Source: Tretioscincus oriximinensis (lineage: Eukaryota; Chordata; Lepidosauria; Squamata; Gymnophthalmidae). Taken from it: 64,000 bases of DNA. Each line of letters begins with the position of its first letter. Position 1 is the first letter of the stretch. Positions 36,103-45,749 of this stretch are shown piece after piece. The notes beneath the pieces were generated by a model, which saw only the letters and a program-made list of their open reading frames with translations, was not told the DNA's origin and did no database searches. The translations under genes and the position numbers were made by a program. The stretch covers positions 1,139,126-1,203,125 of the forward strand of contig JAJVDF010000230.1 of NCBI GenBank assembly GCA_022410635.1, in the 5' to 3' direction.

Positions 36103-36413
36103 TTAGAAGAAGAACTTGGTTCTTATACCCCGCTTTTCTCACCTTTCAAAGGGACTCAAAGCGGCTTACAAGGATATATTTTGCCCGAAGGCTCACATTC
36201 TATCTTCCCCACCAGGCTGTGGTGGTTCCCATGTATCTACTTGCAGTCAGTTGCAATTTCTTGCAATTCATGCTTTCGAATAGCTGGGTTGGCTAGAGCT
36301 ACAGGCTAGTGGAAGGTGCTCAGCCCTCCCCACGTCTGACACAGGGCTTCGAAACCCCATCTCCCAGGCGAGAGACGAATTCCTTAGCGACTGAGCTATC
36401 CGTGCCTGCAATT
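36103..36413 (-). mobile_element. second tRNA-derived SINE family, reference copy
   Basis: On the minus strand the head reads GGATAGCTCAGTCGCTAAGG (A box) then GGGTTTCGAAGCCC (B box). The body contains TGACTGCAAGTAGATACATG, and the 3' tail is GCGGGGTATAAGAACCAAG followed by a TTC repeat. Length is about 310 bp. It is distinct from the Sauria-like family; I do not have a name for it. Confidence 0.7.
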
Positions 36414-36749
36414 AGGGAGAATGTCCACCGCTTGCTTCGTTTTATCGGCTTCTAAACATTTATACCCCATCTTTCACCTGAGCGACCTCAAGGGGATCAT
36501 ATATCATTGGGGGATAAGCATATTAAATGTCATTGAACATCCCTTTTTAACCTTATCAACGTATATCGGGTCAAAACAGACTCCAGTGATGGGTTTGAGG
36601 TAATCACAGAAAACCGGGAGTTTTTGCAGCTTTAACTGGGGCTTTTTTAACCACCGGGTACTGCAGGCGTTTTAAGCTGCCCTGGTGAATATTTTTCTTT
36701 TCCACGTCCATTTAAAGCTGCATCGTTCCTGTCCCCCCCCCGAGCCGCC

Positions 36750-37031
36750 TTCTGGGTTGTGTCTCGGGACGGAGCTTGGCCACCCACACGCCCGTGTTGA
36801 CTATGGCAGCGCCGGGGCCTGCCGCACTCTACACTACCATAGATGGCAGGCTCCTGTTCCGAGGTATAGCCCAGCACAGAAGGCTCAACGGGGACAGGCT
36901 CCCTTTTTGTGCTAACCCTCTACTTAAGAGGCGGAGGCTGCAACCACACATCCCTTATTGATTTCCCCTATAGCTGGATACTCCACAATAAAGCGCGCTG
37001 GGATATCCCATTAGGCTGTGTGGGTGCAGCC
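36750..37031. mobile_element. family B remnant followed by a shortened family A copy
   Basis: Positions 36750-36885 match family B (GAGCTTGGCCA, ACTATGGCAG, GGCAGGCTCCT). Positions 36936-37031 are a family A copy with a central deletion, from GGCTGCAACCACAC to GTGTGGGTGCAGCC. The region lies next to a GC-rich block. Confidence 0.65.
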
Positions 37032-37588
37032 TGAGCAAAGTGGCTTTTCTCTGCCTATTGCCACCTGCAGCCCCTTCCCCTCCCCTCCCCTCTCCCCACG
37101 GGGGGAGCCAGAGGCCAGCGCTGCCCCGCCCCTCCGGGCTGGAGCCGGGCTAAGACCCCTGGGAAGGCGCGGGCGTGGGGGGGGGGGCTCGGCGGGGTCC
37201 CTGCTGGGCGAGCGGCGTCGGAAGGAAGCCCGTCTGGGCCCTAAGGCGGGTGGCGTCTTCTCACGCGCGGGCGGAGCTCGGGGACGGCAGGCGAGGCCAC
37301 AGGGAGCGCGACCTCCCCTCCCCGTCGGCGCTATCGCCCCCGATAAGGCCAGGAAAGCGGCGGGCGGCGGCGGTTCAGGAAACCCTATCGCCCCCTTTAT
37401 CTCCCCCGGTGGGAAGGCCTCGGAGGGGAGGGAGGGGAGGGAGGGGAGGGAGGGGAGGGAGGGGAGGGGGCCTAATGGCCCTTCGCCCCTTTGCTTGGCG
37501 CTGGGGAGAGGGAGGCACCAGCCCGTCCCCCTGGTGCACGGGGAGGGGTCCAGGCACCCCCTGCTCCACGGAGCCTCCGCCTGGCACC
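36990..37588. other. GC-rich block without a recognised gene
   Basis: CpG-rich sequence with open frames of about 150-220 residues on both strands. The frames overlap each other, are Pro/Gly/Arg-rich and run through transposon and tandem-repeat sequence, as expected by chance at high GC. It could be a CpG island of an unseen transcript. Confidence 0.4.
37411..37470. repeat. GGGAGGGGA tandem array
   Basis: Five or six units of GGAGGGGAGG in a GC-rich block. The regular G3-G4 runs could form G-quadruplexes on the + strand. Confidence 0.7.
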
Positions 37589-37888
37589 GGTGCAGCCACA
37601 CAACACACCATAAGCAGATAATCCACAACAAAGCATGGATATTGTGGAATAAACCACAGACCACACAATGTTGTTAAGGCGGAATATCCAACTATAGTGT
37701 AAGGCCTTATCCTGGGCTTTCCCTCGGAATAGGCGCCTGCCAACCNCATGCTAGTGTAGACTATGGCAGGCCCCGAATGGGGCCTGCCATAGTCTATACT
37801 GGCATGTGGATGGCCAAGCTCTGCCCCGAGATGTGACCCAGAACAAGGCTCCGTGTGGATGGGGCCTAAGTAACGTGGGGATGCGGCC
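37589..37888. mobile_element. family A MITE interrupted by a nested family B MITE
   Basis: Family A arms occupy 37589-37702 and 37867-37888. Inside them is a complete family B element (37703-37866), running from GGCCTTATCCTGGG to GTGGATGGGGCC. TAA flanks B on both sides (37700-37702 and 37867-37869), and that TAA matches the AATAAATAAG segment of an uninterrupted family A copy. B therefore inserted into A and made a 3-bp duplication. B itself is palindromic about GGCCCCGAATGGGGCC. Confidence 0.85.
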
Positions 37889-38310
37889 TGAACCTTATTT
37901 CCTGGATTATATCCCGGAATGGGAACTTGCCGTCTGCATGATGGCATAGAGACTGGGGCCTGCCGTGCTTTACAGCAGCGTGAAAATAGCAGGTTCCCAT
38001 TCCGGGATGTAATGTGGAATAAACTGAACCACAACGCCAAATAGGAGGCAGCAGGGCGCAGTCTCCTTTCACCCCCTCCGTCTCCACGGGCGTCTTTCTT
38101 CACCCAGCGGAGACGAAAGAGGCTTCGAAGGCAGCTGTGGATCTTGTTCCCGAGCTATGCAGGGTTACTGTTGCTTTTAAGACATGCCGGAATCTCACCT
38201 GTCTCCACTGAGCCTTATTCTGGGTTCCATCTTGGGAGAGAGGGTAGCCTGGCATGTCGGTGGCAGGCTCCTATTCCGAAATATAATCCAGAATAAGGCT
38301 TTCGAGCGAC
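37889..38310. mobile_element. two diverged family B copies
   Basis: Positions 37889-38040 and 38206-38310 carry divergent family B arms: CTTATTCTGG, ATTCCGGGAT, GGCAGGCTCC and AGAATAAGGC. Neither retains clean termini or a target duplication. Confidence 0.55.
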
Positions 38311-38515
38311 ACTTTGGTCGTTTCCCCACAAAATCCTCCCTTATGATCTTTTCCTCTACCTTGATTTGACTCTTCAGTCATGTTTATGGTTGTTCTGCCC
38401 TTTTTTTCCAGAAAACCTAATGGTGTAAGTGTCACTTGAGTAACAGGCGCAGGCTCCCAAGGATGGAGCCAGTTGTTTCACAGAACGGAAGGGCCAGGCA
38501 CGGAGGGCTGGGGGG

Positions 38516-38920
38516 NNNNNNNNNNNNNNNNNNNNNNNNNNNNNNNNNNNNNNNNNNNNNNNNNNNNNNNNNNNNNNNNNNNNNNNNNNNNNNNNNNNNN
38601 NNNNNNNNNNNNNNNNNNNNNNNNNNNNNNNNNNNNNNNNNNNNNNNNNNNNNNNNNNNNNNNNNNNNNNNNNNNNNNNNNNNNNNNNNNNNNNNNNNNN
38701 NNNNNNNNNNNNNNNNNNNNNNNNNNNNNNNNNNNNNNNNNNNNNNNNNNNNNNNNNNNNNNNNNNNNNNNNNNNNNNNNNNNNNNNNNNNNNNNNNNNN
38801 NNNNNNNNNNNNNNNNNNNNNNNNNNNNNNNNNNNNNNNNNNNNNNNNNNNNNNNNNNNNNNNNNNNNNNNNNNNNNNNNNNNNNNNNNNNNNNNNNNNN
38901 NNNNNNNNNNNNNNNNNNNN
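38516..38920. other. assembly gap
   Basis: 405 Ns between a G-rich stretch and the head of a SINE. A smaller gap of 14 Ns is at 59353-59366, inside a poly(G) run. Confidence 0.99.
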
Positions 38921-39015
38921 AGGCTAGTGGAAGGTGCTCACCCCTCCCCACTTCCAACACAGGGCTTCGAAACCCCATCTCCCAGGCGAGAGACGAATTC
39001 CTAAGCGACTGAAGT
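38921..39015 (-). mobile_element. second SINE family, cut by the assembly gap
   Basis: The head of the SINE (B box region in reverse, AGGGCTTCGAAACCCC) emerges directly from the 405-base gap. The missing body and tail probably lie in the gap. Confidence 0.6.
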
Positions 39016-39585
39016 GGGTTCGCCACGGGCGCCCACGGGGAGGCGCTGTGGGTCGGCCTGGCAGCCTCTCTTCTGCGGGCTCTTCGCTCCAGCCTCTCCT
39101 CCCATGGGAAGCCAGCTGCAGGCGGCCTTCTTTTCCCACCCTGTGGCAGCCAGAGCCCTGGCAGGCGTCCCTCTGCTCGCCACCCTGAAGCCCTGGCTGC
39201 CTTTCCCCAGGGGGGGCTCTTGATCCGCCTGCGCAGTCAGTCCACGGCCCGCCCACCCCTGCGCTTGGGGAGCCGAGGAAAGGAGCCCAGGGCCGGAGCT
39301 CACCAAGTGCCAGCAGCCCCCCCCCCCCTCCTCCCAGGGCTACGCCTGTTGGTGCTAATTCTGTGGAGAGGCGAGCAGCTTCCCCAAGCGTGGGAAACAG
39401 GTGCAGGGCAGCATATGGGAAGGGAGGCCGCGTTGCCCGGGGCTCGTTCGCCAGCCACTCCCCAGGCGGGGGCCCCAGACTGGGCAGGAGGCAGCGGCCC
39501 ACCCAAGGCCAGGCGCCACCGACGTGGCTCCCCGCCCGTCTCGCCCCCTCCGCCACCCAGAGAGAAGGAGGGCCCTCCCCGCATT
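39016..39585. other. GC-rich block without a recognised gene
   Basis: Similar to 36990-37588. A 210-residue minus-strand frame spans it but runs into the SINE head at 38921, so it is not credible. No conserved domain is seen. Confidence 0.35.
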
Positions 39586-39700
39586 TATCTTATTCCGGAA
39601 TAAACCTCGGAACAGGGGTCTGCTACCCATATGCTGCTAGTGCAGGCGATGGAAAGTGCCGAATTGCAGGGAAGCCTATTCTTAGTTTTATCCCAGGCTT
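39586..39700. mobile_element. diverged family B copy
   Basis: This segment has B-like arms (TTATTCCGGAAT, CATATGCTGCTAGTG, TTTTATCCCAGG), but the centre is degraded. Confidence 0.45.
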
Positions 39701-39734
39701 AATGCGAAAAAGACGACAGAGGACTCGCTCCTCT

Positions 39735-39900
39735 TGTTGGACCTCTTATCTGGTAGTCTTCNCACACTTCCGTGGCGCCCCCTGGCTGCCTCTGGGCCAG
39801 TCACGGGTCTTTAGAACTCTCTCAGCCCCGCTTACTTCACATGCTGTCTGTTATGGAGAAAGCAACAAAAACTATGCGAGCCTTTTGGTGAAAGGAGCGT
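39735..39900 (+). mobile_element. partial SINE of the Sauria-like family
   Basis: The body and near-tail are recognisable (GGGCCAGTCACGGGTCTT, CTTCACATGCTGTCTGTTA, GGAGAAAGCAAC). The tRNA-like head is missing. Confidence 0.5.
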
Positions 39901-40464
39901 TATAATATTGTTGTTGTTTTTCATCCAGATTATCTATTCAGGCCCAAAGTCCACATCGGATTCAACTGGTAGATGCCGAGTCAGTCCTCAGCCCACCGTT
40001 CGAGCGCTGGCAGTCCGACAGATCAGGGGTCAGCCCGGGCGTTCGTCGTTGGCGCGCCTCCTTGCATCCCTTTAATGGTCACCGCGACCCATAGAAGTCT
40101 ATCAGAGCGAGGTGTTGCCTTGCTTTGCTTTCAGCTTCTTCGTGTAATATTTTCCACGTTGGCTTAAATCCATAGAAGAGACCGCCAAGGGCTCTGCTGG
40201 CCATGTGAAGCGATTCTCCCACTATTTTGGAATGTGCAGATGGGCCACTACCGTTGATGTGTGTTTAAAATGATCTTGGCATTTCAAATCCAGCGTTTAA
40301 ATAATACGAATAAGNCCTTAGGCCCAGAGTTTTAACGGATTGGAAAATGCAAATAAATAAATACACACTAGCAAGCCAAGACTAATAACTCCTTCGACAA
40401 ACACACACCCCATAAATTGATGGCATAAAGAAAAGAGATTAAATCTGACATTTCAAGGTCCTTT

Positions 40465-40882
40465 CTACGGTAGGCTTTATTCTGGATTATATCCTGGAAT
40501 AGGAGCCTATTTTCTACATACTACTAAAACCAGATCAGACCCTGGCTGGATCTCCACATCACTTATTTATTCCACTATAACTGGATATTCCACAATAAAG
40601 CATGAGTATTCTGGAATGAATCTGTCCTCACAGTGCTTTACTGTGGAATATCTAGTTATAGTGGAATAAATAATTCAGGGCCTGCCATAGTCTACACTAG
40701 CATGTACCTGGCAGGCTCCCATTCCAAGGGACAGCCCAGAATAAGGCTCCGAGGGACAGCCCAGAATAAGGCACCTTATAGGCGCTTTCCGTCCAAATGC
40801 TAGTGGTCTTACACTGGCATGTAGATGGTCAAGTTCTTTACCACACTATAACCCAGAATAAGGATCAGTGGGTATAGGGCCT
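40465..40882. mobile_element. mosaic of family B, A and B elements
   Basis: In order: a partial B arm (40465-40540), an A copy (40544-40672), a right-half B (40678-40750) and a second B-like segment to 40882. An 18-base stretch (GAGGGACAGCCCAGAATA) occurs twice, so part is a local duplication. A (TTTA)n tract follows at 40885. Confidence 0.65.
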
Positions 40883-40884
40883 AC

Positions 40885-40915
40885 ATTTATTTATTTATTT
40901 ATTTATTTATTTATT
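40885..40915. repeat. (TTTA)n tetranucleotide repeat
   Basis: About 31 bp of TTTA units between a family B segment and a SINE tail. Confidence 0.8.
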
Positions 40916-40959
40916 ATCACATCTCACAGCAGGGTGGTTAGCAACAATAAGCCAGAAGA

Positions 40960-41150
40960 GGAAGTAGAAGAGGAAGAAGAACTGGGTTCTCATAGCCCAC
41001 TTTTCTCACCTTTCAAAGGGACTCAAAGCGGCTTGCAAGGGTATTTTTTGCCCGAAGGCTGACATTCTATCTTCCCCATCAGGCTGTGGTGGTTCCCATG
41101 TATCTACTTGCAATCAGTTCCAATTTCTTGCAATTCATGCTTTCTAATAG
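40960..41150 (-). mobile_element. second SINE family, lacking the tRNA-like head
   Basis: The tail and body are present (GAAGAAGAACTGGGTTCTCA, TATCTACTTGCAATCAGTT). The sequence stops before the tRNA-derived part. Confidence 0.6.
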
Positions 41151-41339
41151 TAGACCTAAAGCAGACCTTTTAAACCCAGCCACAGTGTCTGAAAAGAGAG
41201 GATTATATACCGCCCTGTTTGTTCCCGGGGACCACCCCCTGTGCTGTGGAGAGATTATAATCCAGGTATTTCCTTTGGAATTGGGGCAACAATTGGCAGC
41301 TGCAAATTTCTGAACCGATGAATGATTAAGACCCTCGCA

Positions 41340-44300
41340 GGCTTATTCCCAGCCCCATTCACTAAAAATGCTTCTATTGAGGCAGTTCTCCTCCTTTGCT
41401 TCCTAACATCCATGCCGACTTTTGCTCCTGATCTGCCACACTTTGCTTGCCTAAGGCTAATTGGAATCTGAGCGCAAAGCTCAACGCCGGGTCCTGAAAT
41501 ACTTTTTATTTTATTGTAAGTTGTGGCCTATTACAGGAGTTTTGTTAATTAGCAAAGACCCAGAATCACATTTCTAGACTAAATTGGAAAGGCTGGTAAA
41601 CAGTCACTGGGTTGCTGTTGATGTAAAGAATCAATAGCAGCAGTGAACAGCGACAGTCAAATCTTCTGCCATTTCTTTGTTGCTGCACAATGTCCTGTTA
41701 CTATTTTTGCTTGGACTGTCAGAACCATAGGAGGAAAAGTATATAAACAAGCAATACAAATGAATGCTTTTGGTTAGGGAATTCTCAAAAGGATTTGGAG
41801 GGTCTTCACCCTTAGGTGGTCTGCAAGCATCACCATTTGCTCCTCATATCTCTACAATCTATACCAGAAGCCTTTTCAAGGCTTTCTAGCTGCTTCTCAC
41901 AGTCTAACAGAAATAAAGCAAAAGCAGTTATTCTCACTACCTAAAGTTGCCCTTTTAATGTCACTGATGATGGATGTTTTATCAACTGGTTTTCTAGTTG
42001 TTAACTCACATTACGCAATTACAAAAACCTCCAGGAAAGGGCGATCAGTAACAACAAAAATTATCAGAGGTGTAAAAATCAATACAACAGCTTAATTCGT
42101 CTTAGTTTAATTCTGAGGCCAGGATTATGCCTATTGCGTATTTTGTACCTAAATCTGCTAATAAAATAGACTTCACTGGAATTTTTCTGTGCAGTTTCTT
42201 GGGTGAATAGGAATTCCTTTTTAAAAAACTACCACAAAAATATTTAATTTACTTCTTTAATTTTATACCCAAATTTGCACCGAGGGATGAAAGTTTTGCG
42301 AAATAAATCAGGTCAGCTGGATTGCAGCAACTCTACTTTTCAGAGGTATCTGCAGAAATTATCCCTTATGGCCAATATTTGTCAGAGAATTTGATAGATG
42401 TGAGCTGTGTTTATAAAGGAAGGACGGTATTGTTGCAAGTGGAACTGGGTGCATTTGACTGGCGCCTAATGTCCCTTAAAGTGTCCAGAAGCCAGAAGCA
42501 ATGTCAACAAGACCATTTTGTTCAGTAGCTTCTCCAGTCAAGAAACGAAGGAGACAGAGGAAGCAGGAAGAAATTTACAAAGATTTACTCAAGGAACTGC
42601 TAATAGCCTGTTACTGGAATCCTAGCTCTTAATACACCCACAACACTTGGAGTGCTGTCAATTAGTGGCAGGTATCAGAAACACAGAGTTTATAAACAGA
42701 AACCTCAGGCAGATTGTACACAGTGCAACAACAGTTGCAATTGGGGATCCCACCATCGTGGGTAATGAAATCATCATTAAAAAAACCAACCAAGTGATTT
42801 TAAGCTGTTTATATTCGTTTGCCTGCTAAATTTAAAAAATACTGTTAAAAATGTAATTGAAATCTAAATGCATTACATCCACTAACTCACCCCTGAACTT
42901 AATAGAAATTGCTGTTCCATAAAAATATGCAAAAGTTAGATTGCACAAACCTCTTAAGTGCCTATTGATTTGTGTCCTACTCATTGTTCATTTTGTTCGA
43001 TCAAATAATTGCTGTAAACTATTGCTGAAAAAAACCAATAGGCATAAATAACTAAAGTCATTTGATAATCCTTTCTCTGTAATAGAAATGGGGAAATCCC
43101 TGTATTAATTAGATGCTTGCCACTGAATATTTATAAATTAGGTGTATTTTTGTTTTTTAGTTTGCTGCGGAATAGTAGGAGGACAATCAGATAAGTAAGT
43201 AAATTTTGTGGTGAGGAATCAACCAGTGAGGGTCATTTGAATCCTTTCCATGAGCTACATCTTGCAATAGAGATCCACCACATACACACTATTTTGAGAT
43301 ATATTCAGGGAAAAGACTCAGTGTGGAATTAAACATCTTGTCAATAAATTATATCATTAGAAAGTATGCTTGCATCATGTTCCTGAACCTTCACTGACAA
43401 CCAAAACAAATATAGGCACAGTAGAGTTCATAGACATTATAGAGTGGAAACAAATACCACACTAGTAACTAATTAAAAAACGAATTTAAAACTTGTAACA
43501 AAAAGATTTTTTTTAAAAAAATGACTATCTAGTATACATTATCAACAGGCATCACAAGTGTCTATTCCAGGATTTAATTTGGAATAAGGCTAAATGGACA
43601 AAGTGTATTTGTGTGTGATTTGTACATTGGTGCTTTGGAGTACTACACACATATTTTAACAAATTTCTCCAGTCATTGGTTTAACATGTATGACTTTTTT
43701 TCTTGTAGTGAGCAAGACAGCTAATGAACAATATNTAATTTTCATAAGTCTCGTTTACAAACAACCAATGGATTCAAGGAAATGATGGTTTCATCAGTTT
43801 AAAGTCCAAGAGCTTTCCCAAAGCAAACTGCTGAAAGCTGTCATTATATACTTACACTTATTTTGAGGTTATTTTATGACAGCCTCGCAAGTTCAACCAT
43901 CCTATTCAGTCCCCCACTTACACTCATTTCAGAACATAGACTTTCATTTTTTGGAAGAAATCTGTAGTGAAATCCGCATAAGGCAAAACTTGCTCTGCTG
44001 TTTTCTTTCCTAAATTTCACGAAATACAGCAAGTTTTCAAAAAGCAATTTTAATTCATGTTTTTTACTTACAGTTGCGCCTACACACGTGTCCCCTTTTT
44101 AAAGAAAAAGAAATTGACATACAATGTTGAATTTCAAAGAAATAGACAATCTTTGCCCAGAAAGTCTAGCAAGGGGCTTGTACACTAACAAGACAAGATC
44201 ACAAAAAGCTACCTACCTTTCTTTAGTTAGTGTCTAAAGTGCTATATAATGTTGAACAAGCAGCAGGAGAGAAGGGAAATTAAGAACTTGTGCTACAGAA

Positions 44301-44460
44301 GCTAACATTCTCTAAAAAAAAGGACATTTCTAAAGAAACTGAGGACACTGGGTTAAAAGAAAACAAACCTGCTTGTGCCAGAAAAAAATCTCATCTGCAG
44401 AGAAAGGGGTTTTCTGATTCAAGGTGAACTAGGCCTTATTATGGGGATTATAATACAGTA
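41340..44460. promoter_or_regulatory. repeat-poor AT-rich block, possible conserved noncoding elements
   Basis: This 3-kb stretch, 9-12 kb upstream of NKX2-5, contains almost no recognisable repeat although its flanks are full of family A and B elements. It contains homeodomain-type motifs such as GTTAATTAG near 41545-41552 and a CAGATAAG GATA site near 43188-43195. No open frame is convincing. Absence of transposons next to a developmental regulator is often a sign of constrained regulatory DNA, but no alignment is available, so this is only a candidate. Confidence 0.25.
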
Positions 44461-44702
44461 TGTCATCCAAAAGCCTTTCTGGGCTAACTCGGGCTGCTGA
44501 CAAGGCTCGGCACATAGAATGGCATAGGAAGTGGCATATGAACAATGGTACATCTTTTGACCCCTTTCTGGAACAGAATTAGGCCTAGATTTGAGCCTAA
44601 ATGTATCATTTGATCGTAGAATAAGGAGAAATGCAGAAGAGGCACAGAAATGTCCTTCTAAGCTTCCTTTGCAAATCTGGGAGTGCTGCTGTGGTAAAGA
44701 GA

Positions 44703-44843
44703 GGCTGCATCCACACATCACTTATTTATTCCTCTATAATTGGCTACTCCACAATAGAGCATGGATATTCTGGAATAAATCCGTCCACACAGTGGTTTGT
44801 TGTGGAATATGCAGTTATAGTGGAGCAAATAAATGATGTGCGG
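44703..44843. mobile_element. family A MITE bordering the -8 kb CpG-rich block
   Basis: The left terminus GGCTGCATCCACAC is intact; the right terminus has decayed (GATGTGCGG). It marks the upstream limit of the candidate distal enhancer. Confidence 0.8.
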
Positions 44844-44849
44844 AAGAGC

Positions 44850-45600
44850 GCGTACATTCTTAGGCCTTGTTTCTGCAGGGTCGCCGCCGACCTTCTTTGG
44901 CGGCCCCCTGTGCACCCAGCAGCCGGATGGACGCGTACGGGAGCTTCACTCGAGTCCCCTGCGCCTCGTTCTCGTTCCGCCGCCGCCGCCGCGCTCTGCT
45001 TGGCCCTGCGCTGCGGCGCTTGCTTCGGTTCGGAGGCTGTCAGGCGCGCCTGGGCTGGGATTAGCCTCCAAGCCGCGGCCTGTCAAGCTCGGCTCATCCA
45101 TCAGGCAGACACAGAGCAGACGCGCCCAATCTGGCTGCTCGAGTGTTTGCTTTTCCCGCCATTATTGCGGCCCTGCAGTTCTTTTTGTTGATACAGCCGT
45201 GCGAAAAAGTGCTAATGTCCATTCATCAGGGCAGCGTCCACCGAGGGGGCTGTAAACAGCCGAGGCGAGAGCGCCCATTTGGGGTATTAGCAGGGAAAAC
45301 TCGCTGGGAGATCAAGCTCCGGATAACGCTGGCTGGCTCCCGGCTGCATTAGCGAAAGGCAGGCAGGCTGCCGAGGGAGCATTGCAAGCGCAGCGCAACC
45401 GGCCTCCGTCCGCCGCCCATTAATCACCGGCGGGGCGGACGAGCGAGGAGGAGAATTCCCAGCAACTGCGCGGGCCAGGGGTGACCAATTAAGGATGCTT
45501 TATAGGCGCGCCCCTGGGCACCCCCCGGTCACAGCGGAGGAGGAGAAGCGCACCCGAAAAGCCTTGCAGGATCTCGCTATCAAGAAATCTGAGCCTGGGC
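44850..45600. promoter_or_regulatory. candidate distal cardiac enhancer, about 8 kb upstream of NKX2-5
   Basis: This CpG-rich, repeat-free block lies between two family A elements, 7.6-8.3 kb upstream of the NKX2-5 ATG. Visible sites are two CAGAC (SMAD-type) boxes at 45106-45110 and 45117-45121, GATA at 45190-45193 and 45322-45325, a reverse GATA (CTATCAAG) near 45577-45584, a forkhead site TGTAAACA at 45251-45258, homeodomain TAAT motifs near 45213 and 45420, and a perfect CArG box CCAATTAAGG at 45485-45494. Mouse Nkx2-5 is known to have a GATA- and SMAD-dependent enhancer roughly 9 kb upstream. Correspondence is inferred from position and site content, not alignment. The open frames across the block start in or cross the adjacent family A element and are not credible genes. 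Confidence 0.55.
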
Positions 45601-45616
45601 TTTGATGTTCATCTGA

Positions 45617-45743
45617 GGCTGCATATTCCAGTAGGATATTCCACAATGTGGCCCTGTGGGGACTGATTCATTCCTGAACATCCATGCTTTATTGTGGCAT
45701 ATCCAATTGTAGTGGAATAAATAAGTTATGTGTGGATGTAGCC
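45617..45743. mobile_element. family A MITE on the other side of the -8 kb block
   Basis: This copy lacks part of its left arm but keeps the centre and the right terminus (GTGGATGTAGCC). With the copy at 44703 it brackets the candidate enhancer without entering it. Confidence 0.75.
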
Positions 45744-45749
45744 TACCAA

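Noticed and set aside
37011..38103. Overlapping open frames of 217-242 residues on both strands
   Set aside because: They are Pro/Gly/Arg-rich, overlap each other on opposite strands, and run through family A/B elements and a GGGAG array. This is typical of GC-rich noncoding DNA.
38924..39556. 210-residue minus-strand open frame
   Set aside because: It runs into a SINE head beside the assembly gap, and no conserved domain is visible.
1..41000. Exons of the neighbouring gene STC2 or BNIP1
   Set aside because: These lie near NKX2-5 in human, so I looked for their protein motifs among the open frames and found none.
44631..45255. Open frames of 140-186 residues over the -8 kb block
   Set aside because: They start in or cross a family A element and overlap in several frames. 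Composition and site content fit regulatory DNA better than coding.
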